A stretch of 64,000 bases of DNA from Paenibacillus pabuli NBRC 13638. GTDB lineage: Bacteria > Bacillota > Bacilli > Paenibacillales > Paenibacillaceae. Below, in pieces: positions 15,778-23,253 of the stretch (its first letter is position 1; every line of letters starts with the position of its first letter). The notes beneath the pieces were generated by a model. The model saw only the letters and a program-made list of their open reading frames with translations, had not been told where the DNA came from and did not search any database. The translations under genes and the position numbers were made by a program. The stretch spans positions 186,001-250,000 of the forward strand of contig NZ_BCNM01000011.1 in NCBI RefSeq assembly GCF_001514495.1, written 5' to 3'.

Positions 15778-16139
15778 ACCCTTTGCTCCTTCTTCGTTAT
15801 ATCGTGGTTCTACTTACATATATCGGAGTTACAAGAAGTAAATGAAGATGCTCTGTCCTGTCCAAATCGGTTCATTTTATATCTATATTGCTTTCAGACT
15901 GAGGGACTCGCAGCGTGGTTTACAAAGATATCAGATAAGAAGTAATCGAAGCAGATATCTAAATTTGATGAAATCCAATCCAAGTCCAAATTTCAGTTGA
16001 TAATGAAAATTATTATCATTTATAATAAAAGGATAGAAGACACCTCTGTAATGATCCGTGAGGATTGCGGTTTGCAGGATAATGACCTGTTCAGGGTCTG
16101 TGTCTTTGTACCGGTGAGACTGGGATTGGAGAGTAATCA
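15778..16139. other. Intergenic region between the FlxA-like gene and the iron regulator
   Basis: 362 bases without a gene. It holds the divergent starts of the FlxA-like gene (minus) and the AraC-type gene (plus), a promoter and a Fur box listed separately, and a leader of about 105 nt in front of the AraC gene. I see no further conserved structure. Confidence 0.7.
15997..16026 (+). promoter_or_regulatory. Fur-box promoter of the AraC-type iron regulator
   Basis: TTGATA (15997-16002) and TATAAT (16021-16026) are 18 bases apart. Between and across them lies GATAATGAAAATTATTATC (15999-16017), which matches 17 of 19 positions of the consensus Fur box. Fur with iron bound would block the promoter directly. 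Confidence 0.85.
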
Positions 16140-18116
16140 ATGCAATTAAATGAACAGATGCAGTACTGGAATCGTGCGGCTGTCAAAATTCTGGATATAC
16201 GCCGGATCGTCATGGAGGCAGGGGAGATCCTGGATACCTATTTGCTGCCTGCAAACGGTTATATATACATCATTCGTGGTGCAGCTCAGCTGAAAATGGA
16301 TGGAAAAGCTTATGAAGCACAGCGATTTTATATTCTTCACGGTGGTAAAGGATCATCGCTCAATATCCGGGCTAGCGAAAAATTTGAATATGTTTTGCTG
16401 TTCTACAGGGCATTCCTTGCATTTCCCAGTCATCGTAAAACGTTGAGGCTGACACCCCCTCAGATCACGACGAACTCTTTACAATATGGGTTTACACCAA
16501 GTGATCCCCTTGCTTTATTACGTCATCTGGGTGAGCTGGAGAAAGCGTGGGATCAGGCAGAAAGTCTGGAGCTGCTTCAAGTAAAGAGTTTGTTTTACCA
16601 ATTTATCCATGAACTCATGTTTCAATTAGCGGAGCAGGAGGTCAGTACAGTGTTACCAGATCCAGTGCAACAAACTCTCCGTTACATACAGAAACATTAT
16701 AGGGAACAAGTGACTCTGGATGTGTTGGCCGAACAATTCAACTACAGCTCTCGCCATTTATCCATGCAATTCAAACGTAAGACGGGATACAGTCCGATTG
16801 ATTATCTGATTCAAACCAGACTGACTGAGGCTCGAAATTTACTTGTGCGTTCGGATGCAACCTTGCGCGAAATCGCAGCAGAAGTGGGTTATTCGGATGT
16901 GTATTATTTTAGTCGCATTTTCAAAAAACATGTGGGCCTCTCTCCGACCCTCTACCAGCAAAGGGTAAGAGATGAGAGCCAGGCAGAAGATCGTCCATTG
17001 CTAATCTCCGAATCGTCCATTGGCTGGAGATGGAAGCGAGGATATATTGATTATGAGAATCATTATCAATATATTGACGGAGGGTCTACACAGATGAAAA
17101 GAAGAAAAACAAGTTCCAGCATAGTTATGGTTGCACTTTTAAGCATTACCATGCTCTTATCGGCCTGTTCAGCCGGATCTGCAACAACACCAACAGCGGG
17201 AGATGGCTCGAATGGCAGCTCCACTTCCAGCACGGCCGTATCTTCATCATCAGATTCAGGCAGCCAAACGAACAATGAAAATGGAACACGTACGGTTTCC
17301 ACGGTTAAAGGTGATGTCGTTGTTCCGGCAAATCCTAAACGGGTTGTTGTGCTTTATCTTCAGGGGGATGTCGTTGCACTTGGAATTAAGCCAATCGCTA
17401 CCTCAGAAGTATTCGCTGGGGCCGCATACAAGGGTGAACTTGAAGGTGTAAATTCATTGGGCGCCTGGTTCGAACCGAATCCTGAAGCGGTTATAGACCT
17501 TGATCCGGATCTTATTATTGCGCCTTCTGAGGAGACTTACACGTTATTAAAAGATATTGCACCAACGGTGTATGTCCCATATGAGAAAATGACAACGGAA
17601 GAAAGACTTCACAGTATAGCTAGCATTTTCGGCAAAGAGCAGGAAGCCGATACATTAATTGCTAATCTCAATAGCAAAGTTGAAGAGAGCAAAAAAACTC
17701 TAGCAGATGCTGGCATATTGGACAAAACGGTTTCCATAGTGGAGGGCGGTTTGAAAAGTATGGTCGTTGTAGAGAGCAAGCAATATGGCCGAGGATCTCA
17801 GGCACTATATGAGTACTTGGGCATGAAAGCACCTGAAGTAGTACAGAAAAAAATTGATGTGGTTTCGGAAGCAGGAGGCTCCAACTTATCCATGGAAGTA
17901 CTGCCTGAATATATCGGAGACTACGTGTTTCGTTCGATGTATGAAGGGGCGGATAACCTTACGAATGATCCAATATGGAGCAGCATACCGGCTGTTAAGG
18001 AAGGCCGTCTGATTGAGATTGATTTTGAATTCTTCTATTATTCCGATATCTATTCAGTCAACAAACAGATCGATTTCGTTGTTGAGCATTTGCTGGCAGC
18101 TCCCAAAGTGAAGTAA
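16140..18116 (+). CDS. AraC-type regulator read in frame into a ferri-siderophore-binding domain
   Basis: 658 residues. Residues 1-110 look like a cupin-type sensor, and about 170-275 are a double HTH of the AraC family (LDVLAEQFNYSSRHLSMQFKRKTG and LREIAAEVGYSDVYYFSRIFKKHVGLSP). Then, without a stop codon, a 40-residue linker leads into a periplasmic-binding domain of the FeuA/FhuD type. B. subtilis Btr is a natural AraC-SBP fusion that senses bacillibactin, so a one-chain regulator is possible. Unlike Btr as I recall it, the C-terminal part here has its own ribosome site, ATG and lipobox, so it may equally be two genes that lost the first stop. Start 16140 follows GGAGAG. Confidence 0.75.
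   Translation: MQLNEQMQYWNRAAVKILDIRRIVMEAGEILDTYLLPANGYIYIIRGAAQLKMDGKAYEAQRFYILHGGKGSSLNIRASEKFEYVLLFYRAFLAFPSHRKTLRLTPPQITTNSLQYGFTPSDPLALLRHLGELEKAWDQAESLELLQVKSLFYQFIHELMFQLAEQEVSTVLPDPVQQTLRYIQKHYREQVTLDVLAEQFNYSSRHLSMQFKRKTGYSPIDYLIQTRLTEARNLLVRSDATLREIAAEVGYSDVYYFSRIFKKHVGLSPTLYQQRVRDESQAEDRPLLISESSIGWRWKRGYIDYENHYQYIDGGSTQMKRRKTSSSIVMVALLSITMLLSACSAGSATTPTAGDGSNGSSTSSTAVSSSSDSGSQTNNENGTRTVSTVKGDVVVPANPKRVVVLYLQGDVVALGIKPIATSEVFAGAAYKGELEGVNSLGAWFEPNPEAVIDLDPDLIIAPSEETYTLLKDIAPTVYVPYEKMTTEERLHSIASIFGKEQEADTLIANLNSKVEESKKTLADAGILDKTVSIVEGGLKSMVVVESKQYGRGSQALYEYLGMKAPEVVQKKIDVVSEAGGSNLSMEVLPEYIGDYVFRSMYEGADNLTNDPIWSSIPAVKEGRLIEIDFEFFYYSDIYSVNKQIDFVVEHLLAAPKVK
17020..17068 (+). promoter_or_regulatory. 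Internal Fur-regulated promoter inside the AraC reading frame
   Basis: TTGGCT (17020-17025), 17 bases, then TATATT (17043-17048) form a plausible promoter within coding sequence. Directly after it, GATTATGAGAATCATTATC (17049-17067) matches the Fur consensus at 17 of 19 positions; TGAGAATCATTATCA (17054-17068) fits the 7-1-7 form at 14 of 15. GGAGGG and an ATG for the lipoprotein follow at 17079 and 17094. Confidence 0.75.
17094..18116 (+). CDS. Iron-siderophore ABC transporter substrate-binding lipoprotein (nested start)
   Basis: 340 residues if translated from the internal ATG. It begins KRRKTSSSIVMVALLSITM and has a lipobox LSAC with Cys at residue 25, then a Ser/Thr/Gly-rich tether and a class III binding-protein fold (PKRVVVLYLQGDVVALGIKPIA, PEAVIDLDPDLIIAPSEE, EYLGMKAPEVVQKK). 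GGAGGG lies 9 bases before the ATG. It would bind a ferric siderophore outside the membrane. No FecCD permease or ATPase is nearby, so it must work with a transporter encoded elsewhere. It overlaps the 3' half of the AraC-type frame in the same phase. Confidence 0.82.
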   Translation: MKRRKTSSSIVMVALLSITMLLSACSAGSATTPTAGDGSNGSSTSSTAVSSSSDSGSQTNNENGTRTVSTVKGDVVVPANPKRVVVLYLQGDVVALGIKPIATSEVFAGAAYKGELEGVNSLGAWFEPNPEAVIDLDPDLIIAPSEETYTLLKDIAPTVYVPYEKMTTEERLHSIASIFGKEQEADTLIANLNSKVEESKKTLADAGILDKTVSIVEGGLKSMVVVESKQYGRGSQALYEYLGMKAPEVVQKKIDVVSEAGGSNLSMEVLPEYIGDYVFRSMYEGADNLTNDPIWSSIPAVKEGRLIEIDFEFFYYSDIYSVNKQIDFVVEHLLAAPKVK

Positions 18117-18212
18117 GCAGCAAATAAATAACCGATGGTAGTTTTGTATAAGAAATGTTTGAATTTTAGCCATTGTAATTTGATAAGTTTCCCATTAGAC
18201 TAGAAAAAGAGT

Positions 18213-18231
18213 GATAATGAGAATCGATATC
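18213..18231 (+). promoter_or_regulatory. Fur box upstream of the ferredoxin-NADP reductase-like gene
   Basis: GATAATGAGAATCGATATC matches 16 of 19 bases of the Fur consensus, 43 bases before the start codon. It is the third Fur box within 2.3 kb. Confidence 0.75.
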
Positions 18232-18273
18232 AAATAGTCGAGTGCTTTGGATCGAACTTGTGGAGGTAACGAA

Positions 18274-19311
18274 ATGGATCAGCATTTGGAATTATATGAT
18301 GTAACAATTATCGGCGGCGGACCTGCCGGCATGTATTCTGCATTTTACAGCGGGATGCGTGATATGAAGACCAAGTTGATTGAGGCAAGGGATAAATTGG
18401 GTGGTCGCATGCTCTTTTATCCAGAGAAAATGATCTGGGACGTCGGCGGTGTCACCCCGATTCTATGTGAGAATCTGATTAAACAGCTGGAAGAACAGGC
18501 GAGAACGTTTGAACCAACGATTGTGTTTGAACAGCAAATCGAAGGATTTGAGCGTCAACCGGATGGCACGATTCTGCTGACATCGGCTACAGGAGAACAA
18601 CACTGGACACGTACCGTCATATTGGCGATCGGGTATGGTATATATAAAATGGCCAAGCTGGAGCTTGAAGGAGCTGACCGTTATGAGGTTACCAATCTTC
18701 ACTATACGGTACAGGAGTTGGAACCATTCCGCGGCAAGCGGGTATTAATCTCAGGTGGAGGAGACTCCGCTGTGGATTGGGCAAATGAACTTGAGGCACT
18801 GGCAGAGCAAGTCACGGTGGTACATCGTCGTGACCGCTTTGGCGGACTGGAGCGCAATGTACTGCGTATGAGAGAATCTTCGGTCGATATTCGTACACCA
18901 TATGCTGTGGACACCTTGCATAGTCAAAGTGGGGAAATGATCGAACAGGTAACGATATCCCATGTTGAGACGGGCGAAAGTGAACAGCTGGATGTGGATG
19001 CCATTATCGTTAACCACGGTATGAAGAGTGATTTTGGCCCGATCCGGGATTGGGGACTTGATCTTGGAGAATGGCATGTCAGCACGACAGAGAAGCTGCA
19101 AACGAATATTCCAGGCGTTTTTGCCGCAGGAGACTTTGTCGATTACGGAAGCAAACTGTATCTTATTGCCGGTACATTTACGGATGCGGCGCTGGCGGTC
19201 AACAGTGCGAAATTGTATATGGACCCTGAGGCGGATAAAGTTGCCTATGTATCTTCTCATAACAGTCGTTTTAAAGAAAAAAACAAGGCACTTGGTGTTG
19301 TGGAAGAGTAG
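18274..19311 (+). CDS. TrxB-like NAD(P)/FAD oxidoreductase (ferredoxin-NADP reductase type, YumC-like)
   Basis: 345 residues. FAD motif GGGPAGMYSAFYSGMR, NADP motif SGGGDSAVDWANEL and the C-terminal FAAGDFVDYG are those of the thioredoxin-reductase fold. The CxxC redox pair of true thioredoxin reductases is missing, which places it with YumC/YcgT-type ferredoxin or flavodoxin reductases. A Fur box upstream and a siderophore-binding gene before it suggest it supplies electrons for iron release or iron-starvation metabolism; this is inference. The ATG at 18274 follows GGAGGT; an earlier in-frame start (18247) precedes that site. Confidence 0.88.
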   Translation: MDQHLELYDVTIIGGGPAGMYSAFYSGMRDMKTKLIEARDKLGGRMLFYPEKMIWDVGGVTPILCENLIKQLEEQARTFEPTIVFEQQIEGFERQPDGTILLTSATGEQHWTRTVILAIGYGIYKMAKLELEGADRYEVTNLHYTVQELEPFRGKRVLISGGGDSAVDWANELEALAEQVTVVHRRDRFGGLERNVLRMRESSVDIRTPYAVDTLHSQSGEMIEQVTISHVETGESEQLDVDAIIVNHGMKSDFGPIRDWGLDLGEWHVSTTEKLQTNIPGVFAAGDFVDYGSKLYLIAGTFTDAALAVNSAKLYMDPEADKVAYVSSHNSRFKEKNKALGVVEE

Positions 19312-19343
19312 AATAACAAAAAAGTTTTGTTTGTATACTGTGG

Positions 19344-19377
19344 AAAAGGTTTCGGATAAATCCGAGGCCTTTTTTTG
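19344..19377 (+). terminator. Terminator after the reductase gene
   Basis: AAAAGG..TCGGA, loop TAAA, TCCGA..CCTTTTTTT makes a stable hairpin with a long T tract. Confidence 0.8.
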
Positions 19378-19521
19378 CATAAACATGGTATGAAGTAGGC
19401 ATATATGCACAATATAGAACAGGGAGCCAAATTGAACATACATCATCGAATGACTATAATGAGCCTTAGAAGAGAGAAAAACATCAAAAAATGTCAAACA
19501 GATCAGAGTGGAGTGCAGAAT

Positions 19522-20166
19522 ATGAGAAAAGCTTTTCAACGTATATCCACATTTACCCGACGGTGGCTTAAAGGTACTGAGAAAAAACGAATCAAGTTAT
19601 CCGCAATCTATCTTGCACTTGCAGGGATGCTTCACCGACTGTTGGTGGAAGGACGCCGTGCTCGTTCAGCAGCCAAGAGGATGTATCAGGACTTGCCCGT
19701 TACAGCTTTGGGCGAGATGAAGCTGGAGCCAGGAGATATTGTTTATACACCGAGCTCGGAATCAACCTACTATGCAGGGCATATGGGGATCATCGGACTG
19801 GATGGGAAAGTATATCATGTCCATCCTTACGGGCCGGTGTTTGCCGATTCCTTGGATTGGTATATCACCCGCTTTTATGAAGGGGATCGTTTCATTATAT
19901 TTCGTTCCCGCTTGAATCAGGCTGGTGTAAAGGCAGCGGAGTGGGTACAGGAACACTATAAGCAGGTGAAATGGTATCGTTTGCAGACGAATCTGCGCAG
20001 CATCGAACGGAACTATTGTTCCAAATTTGTGTATCAGGCGTATCAATTTACATCTGGGCTTGACCTGTGGAGCCGCAAGTTTACCAAGCTGAATCAGGGA
20101 TATATCTATCCGTTTCGAATTGAGCGCTCACCCGAGCTGGAAGTTCTTGGGACGTTTTACAAATAA
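19522..20166 (+). CDS. YiiX/YebB-like permuted NlpC/P60 cysteine hydrolase
   Basis: About 214 residues. An N-terminal basic, helical region (about 1-60) precedes a permuted papain-like domain: GDIVYTPSSESTYYAGHMGII supplies the His, and NYCSKFVYQAYQF supplies the catalytic Cys, the order typical of the C92/YiiX group. Substrates of this group are poorly known; peptide or acyl amide bonds are possible. GTGGAGTG (19508-19515) lies 6 bases before the ATG at 19522; the frame stays open upstream to 19405, but no good ribosome site is seen there. It is transcribed alone between two terminators. Confidence 0.75.
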   Translation: MRKAFQRISTFTRRWLKGTEKKRIKLSAIYLALAGMLHRLLVEGRRARSAAKRMYQDLPVTALGEMKLEPGDIVYTPSSESTYYAGHMGIIGLDGKVYHVHPYGPVFADSLDWYITRFYEGDRFIIFRSRLNQAGVKAAEWVQEHYKQVKWYRLQTNLRSIERNYCSKFVYQAYQFTSGLDLWSRKFTKLNQGYIYPFRIERSPELEVLGTFYK

Positions 20167-20174
20167 GACACACG

Positions 20175-20239
20175 AACCGACGGAGTATGTTTCCTCTCTC
20201 TTTTACAAAAGTTTGGAGCAGGTTCTGTCGGTTTTTTTT
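20175..20239 (+). terminator. Terminator after the C92-type hydrolase gene
   Basis: AACCGACGGA pairs with TCTGTCGGTT over a long, internally structured loop, followed by TTTTTTTT. Confidence 0.65.
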
Positions 20240-20401
20240 GTATGTGTAGGGATTAAAAACAGGAAAAAGACGCCAAACGTCGAATAGATTATGAGATAGG
20301 CATGCACAACTTGGAATCGTATACATAACCATTGCACGATCATATTTTGCCTGAGTTAAGCAAGTGACACTCTTAGAAGGCAACAAGGAAGAGAGAACGG
20401 T

Positions 20402-20617
20402 ATGAGATGGCTGAGCTTCTTGCGCAGATTCAAATCAAACTCAAACGTAGTTAACCTATCCGATTACATTCCAACGAAGGAAAGGAGGCACTATTGTTCC
20501 CTCTGTAGTAAAAAAGTTAATTCCGTCGTTTTTTATGCATCCTCCCAGGGAAATGTTACAGGTGTATGCAGTTCTTGTAAAACATTGGCGGATCAACGAG
20601 GAATGTTACCCATTTAA
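20402..20617 (+). CDS. Small zinc-ribbon protein, function unknown
   Basis: 71 residues. After a basic N terminus (RWLSFLRRFKSNSNVVNL) come two Cys pairs, YCSLC near residue 32 and VCSSC near residue 56, spaced like a zinc ribbon. No enzymatic domain is present. AAGGAAGAGAG precedes the ATG at 20402. It is followed by a hairpin at 20631-20673 and then by a second Cys-pair protein, so the two may be related in function. It is not a family I can name. Confidence 0.65.
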   Translation: MRWLSFLRRFKSNSNVVNLSDYIPTKERRHYCSLCSKKVNSVVFYASSQGNVTGVCSSCKTLADQRGMLPI

Positions 20618-20630
20618 TGAAGGAAGAGAT

Positions 20631-20673
20631 ACGCTCAGGAAATAACATTGCTTTGATTTATGAGCGTTTTTGT
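20631..20673 (+). terminator. Terminator after the small zinc-ribbon gene
   Basis: ACGCTCA (20631-20637) pairs with TGAGCGT (20661-20667), followed by TTTTGT. Confidence 0.6.
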
Positions 20674-20708
20674 AGTACATTAGCAAATGTATTCGAAGGA
20701 GGATTCTA

Positions 20709-21185
20709 ATGTACTCAGGTAGACAAGACGATACTTTATACATCATGACCTACACCTTAAACAGCGGTATCAAGGGTACGGTTCCACTGTCTAATAAGCA
20801 GATTATTGAGTGGCTGGATTGCTACAGAAATGAGAAGCGCTTCGTGACCGAGATCGGCAAGGAGTTTTTTGGATTGAATGCAGGTTTGGTAGCAGACTTC
20901 AAGGTTCAGAATCATTTATCGGATTATCAGCAGACCATTATGCCTGCACAGCAGCAGGATAACCTGGAACGGTTGTCCAGCGCCTATAAATCAACCGAGT
21001 TATTAATGAAGATTGATTGTAAATGTGGCACGGCGTATGTAACGGAATCTCCATATAAGCGCACCAAATGGTACTGCACCAAGTGCAAAGAAATTGTATT
21101 TTTGGATGCCAAAAAAGGAATGGTAGAAACGTCGCGTGGTGACGCTTACTACATGACCAACAAATATTTTGTTTCCCGTGATTAA
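20709..21185 (+). CDS. Protein of unknown function with a C-terminal zinc ribbon
   Basis: 158 residues. The N-terminal two thirds has mixed helix and strand with no motif I recognise (LSNKQIIEWLDCYRNEKRFV). Residues about 103-130 hold CKCG and YCTKC, a likely zinc ribbon. A strong AAGGAGG lies 7 bases before the ATG at 20709. Together with the 71-residue zinc-ribbon gene upstream it forms a small cluster of uncharacterised Cys-pair proteins. No homologous family is assigned from memory. Confidence 0.7.
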   Translation: MYSGRQDDTLYIMTYTLNSGIKGTVPLSNKQIIEWLDCYRNEKRFVTEIGKEFFGLNAGLVADFKVQNHLSDYQQTIMPAQQQDNLERLSSAYKSTELLMKIDCKCGTAYVTESPYKRTKWYCTKCKEIVFLDAKKGMVETSRGDAYYMTNKYFVSRD

Positions 21186-21201
21186 CGGGAAGTGACCTAT
21201 G

Positions 21202-21230
21202 GAAGCATCGCTGGAAAGCGGTGCTTTTTT
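21202..21230 (+). terminator. Terminator after the 158-residue zinc-ribbon gene
   Basis: AAGCATCGCT, loop GGAA, AGCGGTGCTT with one G-T pair, followed by TTTT. Confidence 0.8.
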
Positions 21231-21312
21231 GTGCTTACAGATAGATTGAAAACCCGAGCCTAGATAGGGTGAAGTGGAAATTAGGTATACTGATGTTAAA
21301 ATAGATATATAG

Positions 21313-21338
21313 AAAAAAAGCCCCTTAAGGGCTTTTTC
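21313..21338. terminator. Bidirectional terminator downstream of tdk
   Basis: AAAAAAAGCCCCTTAAGGGCTTTTT is near-palindromic, with A and T tracts on either side; it serves the minus-strand thymidine kinase gene. Confidence 0.8.
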
Positions 21339-21410
21339 AAAAAAATCTCAGGAACCTGTAGCAGCAGATACCGCCGATCAGAACCTATACATTGTATATC
21401 GATAGCTGCC

Positions 21411-22004
21411 TCAGCATTCTACTTTGTGAGGAGGAATGAAACAGCAGCGGCAGCGCGGCTCGTAAGCTTCTGAATCGCCAATCATAACAACCGGGCCGAG
21501 GGTGACCGGCTCACCATTAACGATCCGTTGGGTAAAGGCCGCATCCGGGCTTCCGCATACGGCGCAGAATGCCGAGAGTTTCTCTATGTCATCTGCCATG
21601 GCGAGTAAGCCGCCAACATATCCGAATTCCTTGCCACGGTAATCCATATTCAGTCCATCCACAATGACATGTTTGCCGCAATAGGCAAGCTCGGAGACCA
21701 GCTCCATAATGGCACTGCTGAAAAATTGAACTTCATCAAATGCAACAACATCAGCATCCTTGGTCTGAGTCAGGATCAACTCTACAGATTCCGGGGTCAA
21801 TTGCCGGGGAATGGAATGGGCAGGCAGGCGGTAGCCGATACGGCTAACGATCTCGTCCTGGGCAAACCGGTCATCTTCAGCAGGTTTGTAGGCAACGACC
21901 TTTTTACGGCCGAATTGAATTAATTTCTGACAACGGCGAATGAGTTCACCGGATTTTTCACTAAACATAGGTCCTGTAATTACGGTAATACGTCCTGTTT
22001 GCAC
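21411..22004 (-). CDS. tdk: Thymidine kinase (type II), with an unusual Walker A
   Basis: 197 residues on the minus strand. The family layout is intact: N-terminal P-loop, VVAFDEVQFFSSAIMELV (Walker B-like), GLNMDYRGKEFGYV, and two Cys pairs of the C-terminal zinc ribbon (CAVCGSPDAAFTQR, CRCC). It phosphorylates thymidine in the salvage route. The P-loop reads GPMFSEKSGELIRR, whereas the family pattern is GPMFSGKSEELIRR, so the last P-loop Gly is a Glu. The start is a GTG at 22004 behind GAGAGGAG. Confidence 0.9.
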   Translation of the reverse strand: MQTGRITVITGPMFSEKSGELIRRCQKLIQFGRKKVVAYKPAEDDRFAQDEIVSRIGYRLPAHSIPRQLTPESVELILTQTKDADVVAFDEVQFFSSAIMELVSELAYCGKHVIVDGLNMDYRGKEFGYVGGLLAMADDIEKLSAFCAVCGSPDAAFTQRIVNGEPVTLGPVVMIGDSEAYEPRCRCCFIPPHKVEC

Positions 22005-22182
22005 GTGCTGCTACTCCTCTCACATACGGGATTCAACAAAAAAAGCGACCATTACAGAGTACCACAAAATCTTTGGTAAGAGCCAGAACTAATCTAAGCG
22101 GCTTTGTGTTACTATATGGATGGTTAAGTTGTTGGTTACGGCAGATGACCAACCGGGAGCTGATTGAAAAGAGGTGTTAACG

Positions 22183-22395
22183 ATGAGTGAAATATTATCC
22201 GAATTGCAGGTGCGATATGATCGTTTGAAAGGACAAGCTGTTCTTGATGAGGCTGCACAGGCCTTGATTGCAGATTTGTTTGCTGAAGCTGAGCGGCTGC
22301 AAGCCAGTAATCTGACCTTGCGCCGAACGATTCTGAAGTCTTCTTCCAAAGAATCACGCATGTCTACCAAGCTGCGGGATGCACTATACGAATAA
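22183..22395 (+). CDS. Small helical protein, function unknown
   Basis: 70 residues, almost entirely predicted helix with heptad spacing (SELQVRYDRLKGQAVLDEAA, DLFAEAERLQASNLTLRRTI). No Cys and no membrane segment. GAGGTG at 22171-22176 serves the ATG at 22183; the GTG at 22174 is inside that site. It is convergent with the channel gene and shares its terminator. Confidence 0.6.
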   Translation: MSEILSELQVRYDRLKGQAVLDEAAQALIADLFAEAERLQASNLTLRRTILKSSSKESRMSTKLRDALYE

Positions 22396-22414
22396 CCCGG
22401 AGACTACTCCGGGT
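22393..22414. terminator. Shared terminator between two convergent genes
   Basis: AACCCGGAG and CTCCGGGTT around a short loop; it overlaps the stop of the 70-residue gene and directly abuts the stop of the channel gene. Confidence 0.7.
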
Positions 22415-22751
22415 TATCTTCTGTCTCTATTTTGCGGGAGAATAGAATACCTGCTGTAATTCTGGCAATCATGGCGAAGGTAAGGCCAATGCCTGCAAAC
22501 ATGTAGATGACCGTAAATGCTTTGCCGAATCCAGTCGATGGTACAAAATCAGGGTGCCCCACCGTGGTTAAGGTAACTGCGCAAAAGTAGAGGGCATCCA
22601 TCCAGTGCAGCCCTTCAACACGGGTGTAGAATAATGTGCCCGAGAGCAGTGTTGCCGCAGTCAGTACAAACAAAGCCAGAAACTTCTGGTCCTTAAAGGC
22701 ATGAAAAATGCCTTTGAGCAATCTTTTCAGCGTAATGATAAAAGATACCAT
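22404..22751 (-). CDS. Two-helix potassium-channel-type protein with atypical filter
   Basis: 115 residues. TM1 is about residues 22-44 (QKFLALFVLTAATLLSGTLF), the pore helix and filter follow (MDALYFCAVTLTTVGHPDF), and TM2 is about 76-98 (AFTVIYMFAGIGLTFAMIA). The layout is that of KcsA-like pore-only channels of the ion-channel family (PF07885). The filter reads TVGHPD where potassium channels have TVGYGD, so selectivity may differ. AGGATGG precedes the ATG. It is monocistronic. Confidence 0.85.
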   Translation of the reverse strand: MVSFIITLKRLLKGIFHAFKDQKFLALFVLTAATLLSGTLFYTRVEGLHWMDALYFCAVTLTTVGHPDFVPSTGFGKAFTVIYMFAGIGLTFAMIARITAGILFSRKIETEDNPE

Positions 22752-22935
22752 GTTGATCCATCCTGTCTATGTAAGAGTAGGCATGGTGCATATTCAAGAC
22801 TTTATTTCTGAATTGATGCAAAATACGGTTTGAATAAATAAGCATTATACCTGATCGTACACGGTATATAAAGGCAGATATCAGATGGATGATGGAAGCA
22901 GACGGTTTTCCGAATAAACGACAAAAAGCCCGGAC

Positions 22936-23253
22936 TCAGGAAGTCGTACCGGGCGTCTCTGCCTTTTCGGCTGAGGGAGTGCTCTTGGAGCGAAAACGCG
23001 GCCCTACATAATTACGCTTGCGATCACGGAACAGAATCCAGCCTCCCAGAAAACTCATGCCTGCGGCAAACAGGACAAGTCCTCCGCCAAAGGAGAGCCA
23101 CTGAAAGCCTGGTGAGATCTGCTCATTCCCATGTTCGGCATAATACAGGAAAAGTGCGTCTTTCATCATCAGAAAACCCTTCATTGCCATTAACCCGGGA
23201 ATGACCAGAACAACAATCGCCACAAATCGTGCAAAGACAAGTCTAGTATTCAT
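22936..23253 (-). CDS. DUF2627 membrane protein (YqzF-like)
   Basis: 105 residues. Two membrane segments (about 7-28 and 48-72, VFARFVAIVVLVIPGLMAM and FGGGLVLFAAGMSFLGGWIL), then a basic cytoplasmic tail (FRDRKRNYVGPRFRSK). This matches DUF2627; in B. subtilis the homologue yqzF lies beside the bkd operon, and here the gene is divergent from lpd-bkd. Function unknown. AAGGAG precedes the ATG at 23253. Confidence 0.8.
   Translation of the reverse strand: MNTRLVFARFVAIVVLVIPGLMAMKGFLMMKDALFLYYAEHGNEQISPGFQWLSFGGGLVLFAAGMSFLGGWILFRDRKRNYVGPRFRSKSTPSAEKAETPGTTS

Noticed and set aside
18274..19311. Thioredoxin reductase
   Set aside because: The fold is right but the CxxC redox pair is absent.
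18751..19539. 262-residue open frame on the minus strand
   Set aside because: Antisense to the reductase gene and its terminator, with a composition rich in Cys, His and Phe and no domain.
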